64,000 bases of DNA from Mesonia hippocampi (GCF_014197445.1 NZ_JACIFO010000003.1:124001-188000); one strand, 5' to 3'. Shown: positions 52,325 to 63,791, counted from the first letter of the stretch. Notes: a model not told the origin generated them from the letters alone. Numbers and translations are program-made.

Positions 52325-54865
52325 TTATTTTTTAGAAGATTTAGTCTTCCTAGTTGTGGTTTTTTTCTTTGCTGTACTTTTCTTGGCTGTGGTTTTCTTT
52401 GTTGATTTAGCTTTAGATTTCGGCTTGTTTTTTTCGATAATATCTTTTACCTCCTCTAATGTTAATTTTTGAGCATCTACGGTTTTAGGAAGTTCTATTT
52501 TTGTTTTTCCTTTAAGAATTTTACTTCTTCCCCAACGTGCTTTTTCTACACGGATACCTTCTTCTGGCCAATCGTGAATAAGCTTTTCTATTTCTTTTCG
52601 TTTCTTATCCTCAATAAGTTCAATAATATCAGACTCCGAAAGGTTATCGTAGTCATATTTCTTATTTACATTGATAAACATTCCGTCCCATTTAATATAC
52701 GGACCAAACCTACCAACGCCTTTCTGCACATCCTTCCCTTCATAATTATAGATAGGCGCATCGGCTTTTTCTTTTTCTTTTATAAGTTCTAAAGCTCTGT
52801 TGTAATCTACACCCATTGGGTCTTCTCCTTTTGCCAGAGAAACATATTTTTTCCCGTAACGTACATAAGGGCCAAATCTGCCATTATTTACCTCTACTTT
52901 TTCTTCTTTATACTCTCCTAGAGCTTTAGGCAGTTTAAATAAATCTAAAGCTTCCTCGAAAGTGATACTCGCTAAGGTTTGGTTAGGCCCTAAGCTTGCA
53001 AATCTTGGTTTCTCTTCGTCTTCTACAGTACCTATTTGCACCATTGGTCCAAATTTCCCTAAACGTACACTTACAGGTTTCCCACTTTCTGGGTCTTTTC
53101 CTAACACACGCTCTCCTACTTCTCTTTCTGCGTTTTCAGCAACATCTTTTACCGTTGGATGAAAATCTTGGTAGAAATCTCCAATCATTTCTGTCCATTC
53201 TATTTTTCCTTCGGCAATATTATCAAAATCCTCTTCTACTTTTGCTGTAAAGTTATAATCTAAAATCGAAGTAAAATGATTTACTAAAAAATCGTTTACC
53301 ACCATACCTACATCGGTAGGTATCAATTTCCCTTTATCTGAACCTACTTTTTCGGTTAGCTTTTCTTCCTTAAGTTTATCTTGTTTTAAAACAAACTTCA
53401 CATAAGGTCGCTCCTCGCCTTCTATACTGCCTTTTTCTACGTATTTTCTATTTTGAATAGTTGAAATTGTAGGTGCGTAAGTAGAAGGTCTTCCTATGCC
53501 TAATTCTTCTAACTTTTTAACCAATGAGGCTTCTGTATAACGTGCCGGCGGACGCGTAAATCGTTCTGTTGCGGTAATGTATGAATTATAAAGCTGGTCT
53601 GATTTTTTCATTTCTGGCAAGAGGCCTGCCTGCTCTTCATTTTCATCGTCATTTCCTTCTAAATACACTTTTAGAAATCCATCAAATTTTATCATTTCCC
53701 CATTGGCCGTAAACTCTTTATCGTGTTTGTTTGCAGAAATTTTCACATTGGTACGTTCCAATTCTGCATCGCTCATTTGAGAAGCGATAGCACGTTGCCA
53801 AATTAATTGATACAAACGCTGCTGATCGCGTTCTGCTGGAATTTCATGATTGGCAAAATTTGTTGGCCTAATGGCTTCGTGTGCTTCCTGCGCTCCTTTT
53901 GTTTTGCCTTTATAATTTCTGGCCTTATGATACTTTTCGCCATAAGCGGTTACAATTTCTTGAGCTGCACTATTCTTTGCTTCATCAGACAGGTTTACAC
54001 TATCGGTACGCATGTATGTTATGTATCCTGCTTCGTACAAACGCTGCGCAACCGTCATGGTTTTACTTACCGAAAAATATAATTTTCTTGCCGCTTCCTG
54101 CTGAAGTGTTGATGTGGTAAATGGTGGCGCTGGATATTTTTTTGCTGGTTTTTTGGTTAAATCAGCTACTTGAAAAGACGCACCTATGTTTTCCTTTAAA
54201 AAAGCTTCTGCTTCTTCTTTTGTATTGAAATTTTTAGGAAGTTTTGCTTTAAAACTTTTTCCTGCAGTTGTAGTAAACTCTGCATCGATTCTAAACGAAG
54301 CTACTGGATTAAATGCTTGTATATCTCTTTCTCGCTCTACAATTAAACGCACAGACACCGATTGCACCCTACCTGCCGATAAACCTCCTTTTACTTTTCG
54401 CCATAAAACCGGAGAAAGCTCATAACCTACCAAACGATCTAATATACGTCTAGCTTGTTGTGCGTTTACAAGGTTATAATCTATTGTTCTTGGATTTTCT
54501 ATCGCATTCTGAATAGCTTTCTTGGTAATCTCATGAAAAACAATACGTTTTGTTTTCTCGTCAGTTAATTTTAGTGTTTCCGCAAGGTGCCAAGCTATTG
54601 CTTCTCCTTCACGGTCCTCATCACTAGCTAGCCATATTGTTTCTGCTTTTGCCGATAAAGACTTTAGTTGTTTTACAACATCTTTTTTATCTTTATTTAC
54701 AACATATTTAGGTTTAAAGTCTTCATCTACATCTACCCCTAATTCCTTTGTAGGCAAATCGGCTATATGCCCAAAACTTGAAACTACTTTATACTCTTTC
54801 CCTAAAAATTTTTCTATGGTTTTTGCTTTTGCAGGTGACTCTACAATCACTAAATTCTTTGCCAT
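52325..54865 (-). CDS. topA: DNA topoisomerase I
   Basis: 846 residues. N-terminal TOPRIM (LVIVESPAKAKTIEKFLG, residues 5-22; SDEDREGEAIAWHLAETL), then the type IA core with catalytic Tyr in GYITYMRTDSVNLS (about residue 297). Residues about 600-800 hold repeated topoisomerase C-terminal modules (VSVRLGKFGPMVQIG, GRFGPYVRYGKKYVSL, GVGRFGPYIKWDG) in place of zinc fingers. The last 30 residues are a Lys-rich tail (KSTKKTTAKKSTAKKK). It relaxes negative supercoils. A TAGTTTTG box lies just upstream on the minus strand at 54885-54892. Confidence 0.97.
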   Translation of the reverse strand: MAKNLVIVESPAKAKTIEKFLGKEYKVVSSFGHIADLPTKELGVDVDEDFKPKYVVNKDKKDVVKQLKSLSAKAETIWLASDEDREGEAIAWHLAETLKLTDEKTKRIVFHEITKKAIQNAIENPRTIDYNLVNAQQARRILDRLVGYELSPVLWRKVKGGLSAGRVQSVSVRLIVERERDIQAFNPVASFRIDAEFTTTAGKSFKAKLPKNFNTKEEAEAFLKENIGASFQVADLTKKPAKKYPAPPFTTSTLQQEAARKLYFSVSKTMTVAQRLYEAGYITYMRTDSVNLSDEAKNSAAQEIVTAYGEKYHKARNYKGKTKGAQEAHEAIRPTNFANHEIPAERDQQRLYQLIWQRAIASQMSDAELERTNVKISANKHDKEFTANGEMIKFDGFLKVYLEGNDDENEEQAGLLPEMKKSDQLYNSYITATERFTRPPARYTEASLVKKLEELGIGRPSTYAPTISTIQNRKYVEKGSIEGEERPYVKFVLKQDKLKEEKLTEKVGSDKGKLIPTDVGMVVNDFLVNHFTSILDYNFTAKVEEDFDNIAEGKIEWTEMIGDFYQDFHPTVKDVAENAEREVGERVLGKDPESGKPVSVRLGKFGPMVQIGTVEDEEKPRFASLGPNQTLASITFEEALDLFKLPKALGEYKEEKVEVNNGRFGPYVRYGKKYVSLAKGEDPMGVDYNRALELIKEKEKADAPIYNYEGKDVQKGVGRFGPYIKWDGMFINVNKKYDYDNLSESDIIELIEDKKRKEIEKLIHDWPEEGIRVEKARWGRSKILKGKTKIELPKTVDAQKLTLEEVKDIIEKNKPKSKAKSTKKTTAKKSTAKKKTTTRKTKSSKK

Positions 54866-54884
54866 TCGCTTCTTATTTAAAGTG

Positions 54885-54892
54885 CAAAACTA
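54885..54892 (-). promoter_or_regulatory. Candidate -7 box for topA
   Basis: Minus-strand TAGTTTTG, matching TAnnTTTG, 20 bp before the ATG; -33 not evident. Confidence 0.4.
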
Positions 54893-54905
54893 TATTATTT
54901 TTTTT

Positions 54906-54941
54906 AAATTAGGCATTGCCCGAGAGAACAATGCCTAATTT
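54906..54941. terminator. Hairpin between topA and the membrane protein gene
   Basis: 13-bp perfect stem AAATTAGGCATTG / CAATGCCTAATTT with a 10-base loop; probably ends the minus-strand 55741-54968 gene, though T-run is weak on that strand. Confidence 0.5.
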
Positions 54942-54967
54942 AATTTTTGGATTCATCTTTTAATTCA

Positions 54968-55741
54968 CTACAACTCCAGCTTTCCTATTTCGTCTATTTC
55001 CGAGGTTTCCTCCTCTTCTATTCCTATTACTTTTTTGTAAATAAAATACACTGGTAGTTTACCAAATGCCGCTGTAAATAAAACTCCTATCCCGCAAGCT
55101 AACATTCCTACAAACTGCGCTAGTATTCCGCTCACCATTATTAACCCGAAAGTAATTAACCATTTTTTATTCCCTAAAGCAAAGCTAGCTTTTAAATTAT
55201 CTTTCCATTCTAATTCTGGTTTAAGTGCCAAAAACATCGGCATAAAAGAAAGCGGCACGATAACATAAAAAACAGGCAGCATACACAGCATAGTTGCCAA
55301 CATCGCAATTAACGAAGTCATTAGACCCAACACTAATGTCCTCTTAAAATATTGTTTTTTAAAGAAGTAAAAATAATCTTCTTTCCCTTCTATCCCTAAG
55401 TCTTTATATTTACAAATTCTGTAAAACGCAGCTTGCAAAGCCAAGCTTATGTAGCACACCGCTACCAAAAACACCAACATCATCCCGTAAGTAAATATCA
55501 TTGTACCCATACTCACTGCAGAACCTCCATACTCTAACATTTCAGGATCCATTACCCCCATCGTTATTAATGGCAAGTACATTACTATATAAAAAGGCAA
55601 CATTAAAAGTAGCGTAAGTAAAATGGTTACAAAACCCGGAACCCATACCTTTTTAAATAGCTCTATGCTATCGTTAAATATAGACCCAAAATCTAATTCT
55701 GGTGCTTTTTCTATTTTTTCTGTTAACTGCTGTAAACTCAT
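54968..55741 (-). CDS. Integral membrane protein of unknown function
   Basis: 257 residues. A short polar N-terminus (SLQQLTEKIEKAPELDFGSIFNDSIELFKKVW) precedes about six membrane helices, such as GFVTILLTLLLMLPFYIVMYLPLITMG and FGLIMVSGILAQFVGMLACGIGVLFTAAF. The polar start with FGSIFNDSIELF is found in a family of unnamed Bacteroidota membrane proteins; databases sometimes call such proteins beta-carotene monooxygenase, which I consider misleading. The C-terminus is acidic (GIEEEETSEIDEIG). Not linked to topA transcriptionally, owing to the hairpin between. Confidence 0.6.
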   Translation of the reverse strand: MSLQQLTEKIEKAPELDFGSIFNDSIELFKKVWVPGFVTILLTLLLMLPFYIVMYLPLITMGVMDPEMLEYGGSAVSMGTMIFTYGMMLVFLVAVCYISLALQAAFYRICKYKDLGIEGKEDYFYFFKKQYFKRTLVLGLMTSLIAMLATMLCMLPVFYVIVPLSFMPMFLALKPELEWKDNLKASFALGNKKWLITFGLIMVSGILAQFVGMLACGIGVLFTAAFGKLPVYFIYKKVIGIEEEETSEIDEIGKLEL

Positions 55742-55899
55742 AATTGATTATAATTAAGTTAGATAATTAGCCAAAAGTAAACTATTTTCTTAATAGCTTC
55801 AAAACTATTTTTTTTTAAAAAACATGTAAACAAATATACATCAACAACTTACAGAGTATTTTATTTTTAAAAGCACCTAAAAAAACTTCATGCTGTCAG

Positions 55900-55931
55900 T
55901 TTGTCAGAAACTCAAATTACATGTATATTTG
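55900..55931 (+). promoter_or_regulatory. miaB promoter
   Basis: TTTG at 55900-55903, 20-bp spacer, TATATTTG at 55924-55931: an almost ideal Bacteroidota promoter, 32 bp before the miaB ATG. Confidence 0.75.
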
Positions 55932-55963
55932 CTTTCCTTAATAATTTAATTTAAGAAAGATAT

Positions 55964-57409
55964 ATGGAGAAGGTTATCGACGAAAAACAACAAGGCAACA
56001 GCCTAGTAACCACCCCGAAACCAGAAAACAGCCGTAAACTTTTTATAGAAAGTTATGGATGCCAAATGAATTTTAGCGATAGTGAAATTGTTGCTTCTAT
56101 TCTTGCAAAAGAAGGTTTTAACACCACCCAAAACTTAGAAGATGCCGATTTGGTTTTGGTAAACACATGCTCCATCCGTGAAAAAGCAGAACAAACCGTA
56201 CGTAAACGTTTAGAAAAATACAATGCCGTAAAACGCATTAACCCCAAAATGAAGGTAGGCGTATTGGGCTGCATGGCAGAACGCCTTAAAAGCAAATTTC
56301 TTGAAGAGGAAAAAATTGTAGACCTTGTTGTGGGTCCCGATGCTTATAAAGATTTACCTAACCTAATAAGCGAAGTGGAAGAAGGTAGAAATGCCGTAAA
56401 CGTAATCCTTTCTAAGGAGGAAACCTACGGAGACATTTCGCCTGTTCGTTTACAAAGCAATGGTGTTACAGCTTTTGTATCTATTACCCGTGGGTGCGAC
56501 AACATGTGTACTTTTTGTGTAGTTCCGTTTACCCGTGGTAGAGAACGTAGCCGTAACCCACAAAGCATCCTAGAAGAAGTTAACGATTTGGCTGCAAAAG
56601 GGTTTAAAGAAATTACCTTGCTAGGGCAAAACGTAGACAGTTACCTTTGGTATGGCGGCGGACTAAAAAAAGATTTCGAAAAAGCTACCGAAATGCAAAA
56701 AGCCACTGCGGTAAATTTTGCCAACCTTTTGGACATGGTTGCTAAAGCACAACCCAAAATGCGCATCCGCTTTTCTACTTCCAATCCGCAAGATATGACG
56801 CTTGATGTAATCGAAGCGATGGCTAAGCACCAAAATATCTGTAAATACATACATTTACCTGTACAGAGCGGAAGCGACCGTATATTAAAAAAGATGAACC
56901 GCTTACATACACGCCAAGAATATTTCGAACTCATTGATAATATTAAAAAGATAATTCCAGATTGTGCTATCTCTCAAGATATGATTGCTGGTTTCCCTAC
57001 AGAAACAGAAGAAGATCACCAAGATACACTTTCTTTAATGGAATATGTAAAATACGATTTCGGGTTTATGTTTGCCTATTCAGAACGCCCTGGAACCATG
57101 GCAGGAAGAAAATTTGAAGACGATGTGCTTGAAGCAGACAAAAAACGTCGTTTACAAGAAATTATCCAGCTACAACAAAAACACTCGTTATACCGAACAG
57201 AACAACAAGTAGGCAAAACACAGGAAATTCTTATCGAAAAAGAATCTAAAAAATCAGACCAACACTGGAGCGGAAGAAACTCGCAGAACACCATGGTGGT
57301 TTTTCCTAAAGAAAACTATAAAATTGGAGATTTTGTTATGGTAAAAATTACCGATTGCACAAGCGCAACCCTTATTGGTGAAGCTATAGGTTATTCTGAT
57401 AACAATTAA
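55964..57409 (+). CDS. miaB: tRNA-2-methylthio-N6-dimethylallyladenosine synthase
   Basis: 481 residues, full length. Radical-SAM methylthiotransferase that converts i6A37 to ms2i6A37 in tRNAs reading UNN codons. N-terminal MTTase domain with Cys33 ([13 protein letters not shown]), Cys69 ([13 protein letters not shown]) and the GCMAERL Cys; radical SAM [4Fe-4S] motif CDNMCTFC (Cys178, 182, 185) in [19 protein letters not shown]-terminal TRAM domain. First gene of a plus-strand run to secG with a strong promoter. Confidence 0.96.
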   Translation: MEKVIDEKQQGNSLVTTPKPENSRKLFIESYGCQMNFSDSEIVASILAKEGFNTTQNLEDADLVLVNTCSIREKAEQTVRKRLEKYNAVKRINPKMKVGVLGCMAERLKSKFLEEEKIVDLVVGPDAYKDLPNLISEVEEGRNAVNVILSKEETYGDISPVRLQSNGVTAFVSITRGCDNMCTFCVVPFTRGRERSRNPQSILEEVNDLAAKGFKEITLLGQNVDSYLWYGGGLKKDFEKATEMQKATAVNFANLLDMVAKAQPKMRIRFSTSNPQDMTLDVIEAMAKHQNICKYIHLPVQSGSDRILKKMNRLHTRQEYFELIDNIKKIIPDCAISQDMIAGFPTETEEDHQDTLSLMEYVKYDFGFMFAYSERPGTMAGRKFEDDVLEADKKRRLQEIIQLQQKHSLYRTEQQVGKTQEILIEKESKKSDQHWSGRNSQNTMVVFPKENYKIGDFVMVKITDCTSATLIGEAIGYSDNN

Positions 57410-57420
57410 TATTTTTCATA

Positions 57421-58677
57421 ATGGAATCTGTGCAAGCAACAAAACAACGATTTGAAATTATCGGGAACGATCCTGGGCTTAACCACGCCATAGAAAAAGC
57501 AATACGTGTAGCGCCTACAGATATATCCGTATTAGTAACAGGAGAAAGTGGTGTAGGAAAAGAAAGCATCCCAAGAATAATACATTCGTTATCTCACAGA
57601 AAACACGGCAAGTACATTGCCGTAAACTGTGGAGCTATCCCCGAAGGAACAATAGACAGTGAGCTTTTTGGACACGAAAAAGGAGCTTTTACCGGTGCAA
57701 CACAAACACGAAGCGGTTATTTTGAAGTAGCCGATGGCGGCACTATTTTTCTAGATGAAGTAGGGGAACTCCCCCTAACTACACAAGTACGCTTATTACG
57801 TGTTTTAGAAAACGGAGAGTTTATAAAAGTAGGTTCCTCTAAAGTACAAAAAACAAATGTTAGAATTGTAGCAGCTACCAACGTAAAAATGTTTGATGCT
57901 ATAAAAAAAGGTAAATTCAGAGAAGACCTTTACTACCGTTTAAGTACCGTAGAAGTGTTACTCCCTCCATTGCGAGAAAGAAAGGACGATATCCATTTAC
58001 TTTTTAGAAAATTCGCATCAGATTTTGCTTTAAAATACAAAATGCCCTCTGTAAAACTAACCGATGATGCCGTACAATTACTACAAAAATATCGTTGGCC
58101 AGGAAACATTAGGCAGTTGCGCAATATCGCCGAACAAATTTCGGTAATTGAGCAAGAGCGTATTATCTCTGCACACACGTTAAAAACATACCTGCCAGAT
58201 AATACAAACCACCTACCCGCTATTGTTAGTGAAGAAAAAAAAGCTAACGACTTTAGCAACGAGCGTGAAATTTTATACAAAGTTCTTTTCGATATGAAAA
58301 ACGATTTGAACGATTTAAAACAGCTTACCCTTGAATTAATGCAAAGCGGTAATAATGAGCAAGTACAAACAGACAACCAAAACCTAATTAATAAGATTTA
58401 CGGAGAATCGCCTGCTCAGCAAGATTTTGAAGAAGAATTTGAAGATAAATTAGAAGTACTTCAAATTCCTGAAAAAAATAATTCACTTATCGAAGAAGAT
58501 AAATATGCTTTCGCAGAAGAAATTGAAGAAGAAGAAACTCTTTCTTTACAAGAAAAAGAAATAGAACTAATTAAAAAATCGCTCGAACGCCACAACGGAA
58601 AAAGAAAAGCAGCTGCCGAAGAATTAGGCATTAGCGAACGCACTTTATATAGAAAAATAAAGCAATACGATTTATAA
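57421..58677 (+). CDS. Sigma-54-dependent transcriptional activator lacking a receiver domain
   Basis: 418 residues. From the start it is an AAA+ sigma-54 interaction domain: Walker A GESGVGKE (41-48), GAFTGA (in HEKGAFTGATQTRSGYF, near residue 90), Walker B GGTIFLDEVGEL, and RFREDLYYRL-type sensor region. Residues about 275-370 are an acidic, Gln/Glu-rich linker, and the C-terminus is a Fis-type HTH (RKAAAEELGISERTLYRKIKQYDL). No response-regulator, GAF or PAS domain precedes the AAA+ core. It lies 11 bp after miaB and 17 bp before lptE, so co-expressed with envelope genes. Confidence 0.9.
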   Translation: MESVQATKQRFEIIGNDPGLNHAIEKAIRVAPTDISVLVTGESGVGKESIPRIIHSLSHRKHGKYIAVNCGAIPEGTIDSELFGHEKGAFTGATQTRSGYFEVADGGTIFLDEVGELPLTTQVRLLRVLENGEFIKVGSSKVQKTNVRIVAATNVKMFDAIKKGKFREDLYYRLSTVEVLLPPLRERKDDIHLLFRKFASDFALKYKMPSVKLTDDAVQLLQKYRWPGNIRQLRNIAEQISVIEQERIISAHTLKTYLPDNTNHLPAIVSEEKKANDFSNEREILYKVLFDMKNDLNDLKQLTLELMQSGNNEQVQTDNQNLINKIYGESPAQQDFEEEFEDKLEVLQIPEKNNSLIEEDKYAFAEEIEEEETLSLQEKEIELIKKSLERHNGKRKAAAEELGISERTLYRKIKQYDL

Positions 58678-58694
58678 CCCTAACACCTATAAAA

Positions 58695-59198
58695 TTGAAA
58701 AAGTTACTTTTCTACTTAAGCATAATTACCTTAACAACTATGAGCGGATGTGGTATCTATTCGTTTACAGGTGCAGACATTGGGGAAGCCGAAACCTTTC
58801 AGGTAAATTTTTTCCAAAACAATGCAACCCTAGTAGAGCCTGGTATAGACAGAACTTTCACAATACAGCTTCAAGACCTTATCCAGAACCAAACAAGCCT
58901 TTCGTTAACCAATAATAATGGTGACTTAATTTATGAAGGCGAAATTATAGACTACTACATAGCTCCTATGACCTCGACAAGTAGCAATACCGCCGCACAA
59001 AACCGCCTAACCGTTGCCATAAACGTACGTTTTTACAACAACCTAGACCCAGAAAAAGATTTCGAAAAGCGCTTCTCTTTTTATTACGACTATGATGCCA
59101 ATCAACAACTTATAGGAGGCACGCTAGATACTGCCATCGAAGAGATTTACAACCGTATAACACAAGATGTTTTTAACGAATCCCTTTCTAATTGGTAA
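58695..59198 (+). CDS. lptE: LPS-assembly lipoprotein LptE
   Basis: 167 residues from a TTG start at 58695, the only start that keeps the lipoprotein signal (KKLLFYLSIITLTTMSGC, Cys20). Conserved start GIYSFTGADIG and GEIIDYYIAPM fit LptE of Bacteroidota, which plugs the LptD barrel in the outer membrane. The C-terminus is Asp/Asn/Tyr-rich and ends DVFNESLSNW. The last bases overlap the next start (TAATG). Confidence 0.85.
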   Translation: MKKLLFYLSIITLTTMSGCGIYSFTGADIGEAETFQVNFFQNNATLVEPGIDRTFTIQLQDLIQNQTSLSLTNNNGDLIYEGEIIDYYIAPMTSTSSNTAAQNRLTVAINVRFYNNLDPEKDFEKRFSFYYDYDANQQLIGGTLDTAIEEIYNRITQDVFNESLSNW

Positions 59199-60010
59199 TG
59201 AATAGCGTCCGAGAGAAATATCATGCCCTACTACAAAGTTCTAACGCGATTAGCTTAAAGGATACCGATTTCCTTAAAGAATTAACCGAGAAGCACCCCT
59301 ACTTCCAATCGGCACAAGCCTTGTTATTAAAAGCCTTAAAAAACAACAACAGCTTTGCTTACAATGCAGCATTAAAACGCACAGCAGCCCAAACAACCGA
59401 TAGGAATGTCTTGTTTGATTACATTACCTCTAAGGCTTTTAACCAACATCAGGTAGCAAAAAACAACCAAGAGATCACCCAACAAGCTCAAGATAATGAT
59501 AAAGATTTATCGATAAATGTAGCCGAAGCAGAAAAAATACTAGACCCTAATTTATTTGAGCCTACCCAAAAAGAAACCCACCAAGAAGAAACAACATTAG
59601 ATTTAGGCAAACCACTAAACTTTACAAAAGAAGAAACCTACTCTTTTAACGAATGGCTAAAGCTTACGCAGGCAAAAAAAATACCCACTGAACCTCAAAA
59701 AACCAAAGCATCTGAAAAAAAATCGGCAGAAAAAAATAAAAAATTACAATTAATTGACAATTTTATCGCAAAAAACCCTAAAATTGTACCCCAGAAAGAT
59801 AAACAACCCACACGTGAGTTATCTTTCAAAACCGAGCCCGAAAGCCGCTTAATGACAGAAACACTGGCTAAAGTTTATTTAGAACAGAAAAATTATCAGA
59901 AAGCAATTCAGGCTTATAAAATATTAATTTTGAAAAATCCAGAAAAAAGTGGTTTCTTTGCAGACCAAATTCGAGCAATCGAAAAAATACAAGAAAATAA
60001 AAACCAATGA
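59198..60010 (+). CDS. Hypothetical protein with C-terminal TPR-like helices
   Basis: 270 residues from the ATG at 59198, which shares its A with the lptE stop (TAATG); an in-frame TTG 6 bp upstream is less likely. N-terminal region (about 1-70) is helical (REKYHALLQSSN, HPYFQSAQALLLKALKN), the middle is a Lys/Glu/Gln-rich low-complexity linker, and the end (EPESRLMTETLAKVYLEQKNYQKAIQAYKILILKNPEKS) is one TPR repeat. No signal peptide. It occurs next to secG in flavobacterial genomes; role unknown. Overlaps the secG start by 4 bp (ATGA). Confidence 0.7.
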   Translation: MNSVREKYHALLQSSNAISLKDTDFLKELTEKHPYFQSAQALLLKALKNNNSFAYNAALKRTAAQTTDRNVLFDYITSKAFNQHQVAKNNQEITQQAQDNDKDLSINVAEAEKILDPNLFEPTQKETHQEETTLDLGKPLNFTKEETYSFNEWLKLTQAKKIPTEPQKTKASEKKSAEKNKKLQLIDNFIAKNPKIVPQKDKQPTRELSFKTEPESRLMTETLAKVYLEQKNYQKAIQAYKILILKNPEKSGFFADQIRAIEKIQENKNQ

Positions 60011-60366
60011 GCACATTTTCAATATTTTTAGTTTTAATCGTTATTGTAGCCTTTTTGCTAGTCGTTGTTATTATGGTACAAAACCCTAAAGGAGGGGGAT
60101 TATCATCTTCGTTTGGAGGTGGTGGAAACCAACAAATAGGTGGTGTACAGAAAACCACAAACTTCCTTGACAAAAGTACTTGGACCTTAGCAACAATCTT
60201 ATTGGTGTTAATCCTTTTAGCCAATGTTTCTATTATGGACGGTAACACGGCCACCCAAGAATCAAGAATCATGAAAGAAAACACCGTTCCCGTTCCTACA
60301 AAAACGATAACACCTCCTGCAGCACCAAATACAAGCACACCAGCAGCAGAGCCAGAAAGCAAATAA
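60007..60366 (+). CDS. secG: Preprotein translocase subunit SecG
   Basis: 119 residues. Two membrane helices (FSIFLVLIVIVAFLLVVVIMV and WTLATILLVLILLANVSIM) joined by the conserved Gly-rich loop NPKGGGLSSSFGGGGNQQIGG. Subunit of SecYEG that helps SecA-driven export. The C-terminal Pro/Thr/Ala-rich tail is longer than in E. coli but usual in Bacteroidota. Last of the miaB unit. Confidence 0.95.
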   Translation: MSTFSIFLVLIVIVAFLLVVVIMVQNPKGGGLSSSFGGGGNQQIGGVQKTTNFLDKSTWTLATILLVLILLANVSIMDGNTATQESRIMKENTVPVPTKTITPPAAPNTSTPAAEPESK

Positions 60367-60387
60367 GCAAACCATATACACGCATAT

Positions 60388-60425
60388 AAAAATGCCAACT
60401 GTCACCGTGACAAGTTGGCATTTTT
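60388..60425 (+). terminator. Terminator of the miaB-secG unit
   Basis: Long hairpin: AAAAATGCCAACT + GTCAC against GTGAC + (A)AGTTGGCATTTTT with one bulged A. Its right arm also contains the TTG of the groES promoter. Confidence 0.9.
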
Positions 60426-60445
60426 CTTTATATGGCATACTTTTA
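60415..60445 (+). promoter_or_regulatory. groESL promoter
   Basis: TTG at 60415-60417, 20-bp spacer, TACTTTTA at 60438-60445, 54 bp before the groES ATG. -33 element sits inside the preceding terminator. No CIRCE inverted repeat is visible. Confidence 0.5.
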
Positions 60446-60498
60446 GTCTATTCTGAAACAAAATTTATAACTATTATTCAATAAAAAATACATGCAAT

Positions 60499-60774
60499 AT
60501 GGGATTAAACTTTAAACCTTTAGCTGACAGAGTAGTTGTAGAACCTGTAGCAGCAGAAAACAAAACCGCCTCGGGTATATACATTCCTGATTCTGCAAAA
60601 GAAAAACCACAACAAGGAAAAGTAGTTGCCGTAGGAAACGGTAAAAAAGATCACGATATGACTGTTAAAGTTGGTGATAGTGTACTCTACGGAAAATTTT
60701 CTGGAACAGAATTAAAATTAGAAGGAAAGGATTACCTTATTATGAGAGAAGACGAAATCTTAGGTATTCTATAA
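60499..60774 (+). CDS. groES: Co-chaperonin GroES
   Basis: 91 residues. [15 protein letters not shown] at the start, mobile loop ([20 protein letters not shown], residues about 17-36) and [12 protein letters not shown]. Seven subunits cap GroEL. 44 bp before groEL; transcribed together. An ATG 7 bp upstream is out of frame. Confidence 0.97.
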   Translation: MGLNFKPLADRVVVEPVAAENKTASGIYIPDSAKEKPQQGKVVAVGNGKKDHDMTVKVGDSVLYGKFSGTELKLEGKDYLIMREDEILGIL

Positions 60775-60791
60775 TTCACTCACTGTATTAA

Positions 60792-62453
<1,662 letters not shown>

Positions 62454-62475
62454 AATCGTCATACACATAACTCAT

Positions 62476-62508
62476 AAAAAAAGCTCATTTCAATTGAAAT
62501 GAGCTTTT
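62476..62508. terminator. Bidirectional terminator of groESL and clpX
   Basis: Palindrome AAAAAGCTCATTTCAATTGA continuing AATGAGCTTTTT, between convergent stops at 62453 and 62555. Confidence 0.9.
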
Positions 62509-62554
62509 TAATTTTAAACTTTATCGTTCTACAAAAAAAGGATTCTTCTCCTGC

Positions 62555-63787
62555 TTAAGAAACAGCTTTAAGTTTATTAAGCGTAGACTTATTTAATGCT
62601 TTTTCTGCATAGGTTTTTGTGAGCTTAAACTCGGTTACATCGCTATCTGGAAATTCATACATTGCATCGGTCAAAATAGCTTCACATAGCGAGCGTAAAC
62701 CTCTTGCGCCTAGTTTATATTCTACCGCTTTATCAACAATATAATCTAAAGCTCCCTCAGTGATTTCTAAGCTGATATTATCCATTTCAAAAAGCTTTGT
62801 GTACTGTTTAATCAAAGCGTTTTTAGGTTCTGTAAGAATTGCTTTTAGGGCTTTCTTATCTAATGGACTCATATAGGTAAGCATAGGTAACCTTCCTATA
62901 ATTTCAGGAATTAATCCAAAATCTTTTAAATCTTTAGGAATTACATATTGCAATAGGTTTTCTTGATCGATAGCATCGTCAGATTTAGACGCGCTATAGC
63001 CTACCGCTTGCATATTTAATCGTTTTGCAATGGCTTTTTCGATTCCATCAAAAGCTCCTCCTGCAATAAACAAAATGTTCTCTGTGTTTACCTCTATAAA
63101 TTTTTGGTCTGGATGTTTTCTTCCTCCTTTAGGCGGAACATTTACAACCGTTCCTTCTAAAAGTTTCAACAAACCTTGTTGCACTCCTTCTCCGCTCACA
63201 TCGCGTGTAATGGAAGGGTTATCGCTTTTACGAGCTATTTTATCTATTTCATCTATAAAAACAATTCCTTGTTCTGCTTTCTCTACGTTATAATCTGCTG
63301 CTTGCAATAAACGCGTTAAAATACTCTCTACATCTTCTCCTACATAACCTGCTTCGGTAAGTACTGTAGCATCTACAATTGCTAGCGGCACGTTTAGCAT
63401 TCTAGCTATTGTTTTTGCAATAAGTGTTTTTCCTGTTCCGGTTTGCCCAATCATGATGATGTTACTTTTCTGGATTTCTATATCATCATCTGAATTAGGT
63501 TGTAATAGGCGTTTATAATGGTTATAAACAGCTACAGACATTACTTTTTTAGTGTAGTTTTGTCCAATTACATAATCGTCTAAGAAGCCTTTTATTGCTT
63601 TTGGTTTACGTAACTCAAATTCTGCTGAGAGTTCTTTTTTTGTTTCCTGCTGGGTTTCCTCTACAACAATTCCATAGGCTTGTTCTATACATCGGTCGCA
63701 AATATGAGCGTCTAATCCTGCAATAAGGATTTCGGTATCTGCTTTTTTACGACCGCAAAATGAACATTCTAAATCTTCCTTAGCCAT
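62555..63787 (-). CDS. clpX: ATP-dependent Clp protease ATP-binding subunit ClpX
   Basis: 410 residues. N-terminal C4 zinc finger ([10 protein letters not shown]...HICDRC, residues about 9-33), Walker [13 protein letters not shown] (about 113-124), pore loop [12 protein letters not shown], Walker [10 protein letters not shown], sensor region and the IGF-type loop near VIGRLPML. Unfolds substrates and feeds them to ClpP. The clpP end lies 4 bp upstream on the same strand. Confidence 0.97.
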   Translation of the reverse strand: MAKEDLECSFCGRKKADTEILIAGLDAHICDRCIEQAYGIVVEETQQETKKELSAEFELRKPKAIKGFLDDYVIGQNYTKKVMSVAVYNHYKRLLQPNSDDDIEIQKSNIIMIGQTGTGKTLIAKTIARMLNVPLAIVDATVLTEAGYVGEDVESILTRLLQAADYNVEKAEQGIVFIDEIDKIARKSDNPSITRDVSGEGVQQGLLKLLEGTVVNVPPKGGRKHPDQKFIEVNTENILFIAGGAFDGIEKAIAKRLNMQAVGYSASKSDDAIDQENLLQYVIPKDLKDFGLIPEIIGRLPMLTYMSPLDKKALKAILTEPKNALIKQYTKLFEMDNISLEITEGALDYIVDKAVEYKLGARGLRSLCEAILTDAMYEFPDSDVTEFKLTKTYAEKALNKSTLNKLKAVS

Positions 63788-63791
63788 AAAT

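Noticed and set aside
57933-58376. 147-codon minus-strand frame inside the sigma-54 activator
   Set aside because: Antisense to a gene with all AAA+ motifs; Ser/Cys/Phe-rich complement composition.
59868-60398. 176-codon minus-strand reading frame over the TPR protein and secG
   Set aside because: It is antisense to two well-supported genes and lies over a terminator; composition is Phe/Ile/Pro-rich, as expected from reading the complement.
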